Positions 59,895-64,000 of a stretch of DNA of 64,000 bases are shown here, piece after piece. This DNA is from Salaquimonas pukyongi. Its GTDB lineage: Bacteria; Pseudomonadota; Alphaproteobacteria; Rhizobiales; Rhizobiaceae. The notes under the pieces were generated by a model. It searched no databases. It had not been told where the DNA came from and saw nothing but the letters and a program-made list of their open reading frames with translations. Where the stretch lies: positions 744,001 through 808,000 of the forward strand of contig NZ_CP019044.1 in NCBI RefSeq assembly GCF_001953055.1. Direction: 5' to 3'. The position numbers and the translations under genes are program-made. The stretch's first letter is position 1. Every line of letters begins with the position of its first letter.

Positions 59895-61994
59895 GGCGAT
59901 TTTGCCGCCGGCCAGTCCGGTCACTTTCAGCGCAAAGGCCTGGGAGCGCGCGGCGTCTTCCAGCGCTGCAAACCGGCCCGACTTTCCAAAGTGCCCCGAT
60001 TGCATGTTGGTGCGCAGCATCAAAATATTGTCGTCGCGCTTCATGGTCCGCAGCTTCGCGACCCATTTTGCCGGTTCCCAATAGGTAACGCGCGGATCTG
60101 AAACACCGGCGGTCACCAGCATCGGCGGATATTCCTGTGCGGTGATATTGTCATAGGGTGAATAGGAGCGGATATCGTTGAAAGCCTCCACGCTTTCGAT
60201 CGGATTGCCCCACTGCGACCATTCGCCGGGCGTCAGCGGCAGGCTGTCATCCAAAATGGTGTTGAGCACATCGACGAACGGAACATCGGCGATGACACCG
60301 GCAAACACTTCCGGGGCCATGTTGACGCTGGCGCCAACCAGCAGCCCGCCGGCAGAACCGCCCTGGATGATGATCTGCCCGGGATCGGCAAACTTCTGAT
60401 CGCTCAGCGCTTTGGCAGAGGCGATGAAATCGTGGAAGGAATTGGGCTTCTTGCCGAATTTGGCAGCTTCATACCAGGCACGGCCCTTTTCCTGCCCGCC
60501 CCGCACATGGGCAATCGCGTAGACGAACCCGCGATCGACCAGTGACAGCCGGTTGGTCTGAAAGCCTGCCGGCATCGACATGCCATAGGAGCCATAGCCG
60601 TAGAGCAGGCAGGGCGCTGTGCCGTCGACGGGTGTGGAACGGTGATGCAGGACCGTAACGGGAACCTGTGCCCCGTCATGGGATGCCGCCGTGATGCGGC
60701 GCGTCACATAGTCCTTTGGGTCATGGCCTGAAGGAACTTCCTGTTCCTTCAGCAGCGTGCGCTCGCCACTTGCCAGATCATAGTCATAGGTCTGTGAGGG
60801 GGTCGTTGGCGAGGAATAGGTAAAGCGGAATACATCGTTGTCGAAATCGGGCAGGGCGGAAACGCCGAGCGCATAGGCTTCCTCGTCGAAGGCAACGGAG
60901 TTCGTGCGCCCGTCCGCACCCATGAAGCAGATGCGGGGCAGGGCATTTTCCCGTTCCATCCAGATCAGCCAGTGCCTGTAGGCATCGATGGAAAGAAGCT
61001 GCCGTCCCTGCTTGTGCGCGATGACGTCTTTCCAGTTGCCGATACCGGGGGCATCAACCGGGGCTTCGACGATCTTGAAGTCTTCTGCGCCGTCTGCATT
61101 GGTCAGGATGACAAACCGGCCGTCCTGATGTTCGACGGAATATTCCAAACCCTCTGTCCTTGGCGTTATCACGGAAAGGCCGGCATCCGGTTTGGCCGCC
61201 GGAACGAACATTACTTCGTCCTGGTCGTTCATCCCCGCATGGATGAAGATGAAGTCGCCCGAACGCGACCGCCCGACGCTGCAGTAAAAGCGGGGGTCTT
61301 TTTCCTCGTATACCAGAACATCCTTCGCCGGGTCGGTTTTCAGCCGGTGGCGGAAAACCTTGCTCGGCCGGTGGTTTTCGTCGATGCGGGTATAAAACAG
61401 CGTTTCATCGTCCGCCCAGGCCACCGAACCCACATCGGCAATGCCGGTGCCGGTATCTTCGGTTGATCCTGCCGGGCGAAACTTCAGCTGGAAATATTCA
61501 GACCCTCTGGTGTCGCTGCTCCAGGCAAGCATTGAATGTCCGGGGCTGACTTCCGCGCTGCCAAGCTGGAAATACTCGTGTTTTGCCGCTTCTGCGGACA
61601 CATCAATCAGAATCTCCTCCTCGTCCCCCTTTTGCGATGTGCGGAAAAACACCGGATGCTCGGCTCCTTGCGCGTAGCGCCAGCCATATTTGTACGGACC
61701 ATCGGGAACCGGAACGGAACTGTCGTCTTCCTTGATGCGTCCGCGCATTTCGGCAATCAGCGCCTTCTGAAGGTCTCCGGTATCGGCCATTGCCTTTTCA
61801 AAATAGGCGTTTTCAGCTTCAAGATACGCCTTGATGGGGTCTGGCAGTTTATCCGGCTCGCGCAGGGCTTCCTGCCAGTTTTCCGCTCTTAGCCAGGCAT
61901 AGTCGTCACTCAGCGTGACGCCATGGACGGTTTGGGTTGTGGTGTGCCGGTCGGCGGCAGGTTCGCCGCCAATTTTCTTGAATACGTGCTTCAT
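59892..61994 (-). CDS. ptrB: Oligopeptidase B (S9 family serine peptidase)
   Basis: Prolyl-oligopeptidase family peptidase of 700 residues, close to oligopeptidase B, which cleaves small peptides after basic residues. N-terminal beta-propeller, then an alpha/beta-hydrolase domain with catalytic Ser in IIIQGGSAGGLLVGA, Asp near AGVSDPRVTYWEP and His in QSGHFGKSGR. Start 61994 (MKHVFKKIGGEPAADRHTTTQTVHGV); a longer frame to 62210 is rejected. Its TAG stop is formed at the tip of the MITE-like element. No signal peptide. Confidence 0.92.
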   Translation of the reverse strand: MKHVFKKIGGEPAADRHTTTQTVHGVTLSDDYAWLRAENWQEALREPDKLPDPIKAYLEAENAYFEKAMADTGDLQKALIAEMRGRIKEDDSSVPVPDGPYKYGWRYAQGAEHPVFFRTSQKGDEEEILIDVSAEAAKHEYFQLGSAEVSPGHSMLAWSSDTRGSEYFQLKFRPAGSTEDTGTGIADVGSVAWADDETLFYTRIDENHRPSKVFRHRLKTDPAKDVLVYEEKDPRFYCSVGRSRSGDFIFIHAGMNDQDEVMFVPAAKPDAGLSVITPRTEGLEYSVEHQDGRFVILTNADGAEDFKIVEAPVDAPGIGNWKDVIAHKQGRQLLSIDAYRHWLIWMERENALPRICFMGADGRTNSVAFDEEAYALGVSALPDFDNDVFRFTYSSPTTPSQTYDYDLASGERTLLKEQEVPSGHDPKDYVTRRITAASHDGAQVPVTVLHHRSTPVDGTAPCLLYGYGSYGMSMPAGFQTNRLSLVDRGFVYAIAHVRGGQEKGRAWYEAAKFGKKPNSFHDFIASAKALSDQKFADPGQIIIQGGSAGGLLVGASVNMAPEVFAGVIADVPFVDVLNTILDDSLPLTPGEWSQWGNPIESVEAFNDIRSYSPYDNITAQEYPPMLVTAGVSDPRVTYWEPAKWVAKLRTMKRDDNILMLRTNMQSGHFGKSGRFAALEDAARSQAFALKVTGLAGGKIA

Positions 61995-62277
61995 CGGGAG
62001 TTGCCGGAAATCGCTGTAATCGGTTGGGTTCAAAACAGGCGGGAAGGCCTGTCGCAAAGTGACTGACGGCCTAAGAACAAAACGTAGGACCAAAACATAG
62101 GGCTCCGGCGCCTGCTTCTCAAGCGGCCCGCCGTGGTCTCCGCAAATTTTCCCTCCTGCCGCCGAATCTCGTTGATCACTGCCGCTTGTGCTTGAAGCAC
62201 CGCACGCCATTGACTATTACCAATGGAAGGCATTTCAAGTTAGACAGCCAGACGGGAAAGCGAAGAAGCAAGCGTTC

Positions 62278-64000
62278 ATGATCGAAGTCAATCCGACCAT
62301 CTTGTTTTTGCTTTCCCCATTTCTGGCTGCCTTGCTTTCTCCACCGCTTTTCCGGTTGATGGGTGCTGCCGCTGCCTGGGTGCTGGCGCTCATACCGCTT
62401 GCCGTGTTCATCCATCTTGCCGGTTACGTTCCACAGGTTGCTTCCGGCGAAGCTTTCACGATGGGGCTGTCCTGGGCGCCTTCGCTCGGGGTCAACCTGT
62501 CCTATTTTCTTGATGGTCTCAGCCTGATCTTCGCGCTGCTGATTTCCGGCATAGGAACGCTGATCATCCTTTATGCCGGCGGCTATCTGAAAGGCCATCC
62601 CCAGCACGGCCGCTTTGTCGCTTATCTGTTTTTGTTCATGGGTTCGATGCTGGGCGTGGTGACGGCGGACAACCTGATTGCCCTGTTCATCTATTGGGAA
62701 CTGACCTCGATCACCTCCTTTCTGCTGATCGGATTTGATCACAACCGGATGGCATCCAGAAGGGCGGCAATGCAGGCGCTGGTGGTCACGGGCGGGGGCG
62801 GCCTTGCGCTGCTGGCTGGGGTCGTCGTGCTGAACCTTGCCACCGGCATGAACGAGTTGTCGCTCATTCTCGCCAGCGGCGAAACATTGCGCGAAAGCCC
62901 GTTCTACTTGCTGATTTTCTGGCTGGTGGTGGCGGGCGCATTCACCAAGTCCGCGCAGTTCCCGTTTCACTTCTGGCTTCCCAATGCGATGGAGGCTCCA
63001 ACGCCGGTCTCCGCCTATCTGCATTCGGCAACCATGGTGAAGGCCGGTGTCTATCTGTTGATGCGGATGAACCCGGTCCTGGGCGAAACACCGGTCTGGG
63101 AGACGGTGCTGCCGGTGTTCGGCACGGCAACCCTGCTGGTGGGAACCTTGCTGGCCATACGCCAGACCGATCTCAAGCTGATGCTTGCCTATACCACCGT
63201 TGCCTCCCTCGGCCTGCTGGTCATGCTGACCGGGTTCGGCAGTGAGAAGGCGATAGAAGCTGCGGTCTATTACCTGTTTGCCCATGCCCTGTTCAAGGGC
63301 GCGCTGTTCATGGTCGCCGGCCTGATCGATCATGAAACAGGCACACGCGACATCCGCCAGTTGGGCGGCCTGCGCAGCGCAATGCCGATCACCTTTGCTG
63401 CTGCCGCCCTTGCCGCCCTGTCCATGGCCGGCCTGCCACCCTTTGTCGGCTTCATGGCGAAGGAGGAGATCTACGCCGCCATCGCCGCCGGCGATCCCTG
63501 GCCTTTGGCCATCACCGCATTGACGGTTGTGGGCAACGCCTTGATGCTGGTGATCGCCGCAGCCGTTGCGATCCTACCTTTTCTGGGAAAATCGGTTAAA
63601 ACCCCCAAACATGCCCATGAGGGCCCGGTTTTGTTGTGGCTTGGGCCGGTCGTTCTTGCGGTCTGCGGACTGGTTTCCGCCGTGCTGTCGGGAAAGACCA
63701 ATCATCTGATCATTTCGCCGATGTCCAGCGCGGTGGCCGGCAGCGAAGTGCACGCCCATGCGGCAATTGCCCTGCACATCGGAATACCGCTGCTGCTGTC
63801 GGTGATTACCATTGCGCTGGGGGTTGTGTTGTTCCTGCAGCTTTCCCGCTCGCGCGATGCAATGGCTGCAGCCCTGCGCGGCATCGGCTGGGGTCCGGAC
63901 CACGGTTTCGACCAGTTCATGAAAGGGCTGGTGTCGGGTTCGGCCGCCATTACGCGCGTCATCCAGAACGGGCGCCTGGAAGGCTACATGACCACGGTGT
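62278..64000 (+). CDS. mrpA: Na+/H+ antiporter subunit A (MrpA/MnhA-like), 3' end outside window
   Basis: N-terminal part of the large subunit of an Mrp-type multi-subunit cation/proton antiporter, related to NuoL. From the ATG at 62278 the frame is open to the end of the window (574 codons). Twelve or more hydrophobic helices are seen, with the conserved core LFIYWELTSITSFLLIGF, the key Lys/His region AGAFTKSAQFPFHFWLPNAMEAPTPVSAYLHSATMVKAG, and LAYTTVASLGLLV. The length and the absence of NuoL-specific features favour MrpA. Partner genes are expected downstream. Confidence 0.9.
   Translation, partial: MIEVNPTILFLLSPFLAALLSPPLFRLMGAAAAWVLALIPLAVFIHLAGYVPQVASGEAFTMGLSWAPSLGVNLSYFLDGLSLIFALLISGIGTLIILYAGGYLKGHPQHGRFVAYLFLFMGSMLGVVTADNLIALFIYWELTSITSFLLIGFDHNRMASRRAAMQALVVTGGGGLALLAGVVVLNLATGMNELSLILASGETLRESPFYLLIFWLVVAGAFTKSAQFPFHFWLPNAMEAPTPVSAYLHSATMVKAGVYLLMRMNPVLGETPVWETVLPVFGTATLLVGTLLAIRQTDLKLMLAYTTVASLGLLVMLTGFGSEKAIEAAVYYLFAHALFKGALFMVAGLIDHETGTRDIRQLGGLRSAMPITFAAAALAALSMAGLPPFVGFMAKEEIYAAIAAGDPWPLAITALTVVGNALMLVIAAAVAILPFLGKSVKTPKHAHEGPVLLWLGPVVLAVCGLVSAVLSGKTNHLIISPMSSAVAGSEVHAHAAIALHIGIPLLLSVITIALGVVLFLQLSRSRDAMAAALRGIGWGPDHGFDQFMKGLVSGSAAITRVIQNGRLEGYMTTV

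Noticed and set aside
59614-59895. ORFs shared by the two mobile element copies (peptide with NVSGFLQSFEPGS)
   Set aside because: The similarity follows from the repeated DNA; most differences between copies change amino acids and there is no start signal, so no protein is supported.

Overview
The window is a continuous stretch of high-GC chromosomal DNA from an alphaproteobacterium, most likely a member of the Hyphomicrobiales (Rhizobiales). This rests on the CcrM (GANTC) methyltransferase with its C-terminal extension, a SAM-II riboswitch in front of metA, a tandem glycine riboswitch in front of gcvT, the ispH-thrB-rnhA order, and an NAD-dependent formate dehydrogenase of the fds type. No rRNA, CRISPR array, prophage or complete insertion sequence was seen. 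The species cannot be named from the sequence.

Layout. 1-5236 (+): end of the cytochrome c oxidase assembly/structure cluster (ctaG, coxC, a DUF983 protein, SURF1), running by start/stop overlaps into ispH, thrB and rnhA. 5250-13484: peroxiredoxin, DsbD-alpha-like protein, YqgE, a membrane PAS-GGDEF-EAL protein, an M16 peptidase and thrC, nearly all on the minus strand. 13784-25296: lipoprotein, ccrM, a HAD phosphatase and mutY (minus), DciA-like protein, DsbA-like oxidoreductase, smc and ppdK. 25322-30480: hypothetical proteins, a DUF1499 membrane protein, a TPR protein, an MBL hydrolase, bioY and a CoxE-like VWA protein. 30490-33253 (-): phd-doc toxin-antitoxin pair, metA with its riboswitch, and a MoxR ATPase. 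33348-36609: GMC oxidoreductase, tRNA-Gln, a short mobile element, a DUF1127 protein and a VOC/glyoxalase protein. 36621-48288: a one-carbon block with gcvTHP on the minus strand and fhs plus formate dehydrogenase on the plus strand. 48414-51595: sucC and sucD, split by a vapBC pair. 51895-64000: pyk, a TAT-exported repeat protein, a HerA-like ATPase, a haloacid dehalogenase, sodB, two cytochromes c, a second copy of the mobile element, oligopeptidase B and the start of an MrpA-type antiporter subunit.

How the genes work together. Glycine cleavage (gcvTHP), formate activation (fhs) and formate oxidation (fds genes) share folate-bound C1 units and formate. sucCD, pyk and ppdK lie in central carbon metabolism. 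thrB and thrC make threonine and metA starts methionine synthesis, all from homoserine. The cytochrome oxidase genes, the small cytochromes, SOD, peroxiredoxin and DsbA/DsbD-like proteins fit aerobic respiratory life.

Main points of interest. (1) Two copies of a TIR-bounded, TA-flanked, non-coding element (232 and 311 bp) whose reconstructed empty sites are both CTAG at gene stop codons, which suggests an IS630-mobilised MITE. (2) Three one-base contractions in C/G homopolymers: two in the fused NuoE-NuoF formate dehydrogenase gene and one near the 3' end of mutY. They are either real mutations or sequencing errors. (3) A REP-like palindrome inside the formate dehydrogenase alpha coding sequence. 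(4) Toxin-antitoxin pairs lodged between sucC and sucD and between the MoxR and VWA genes. No wholly new multi-gene system could be supported.
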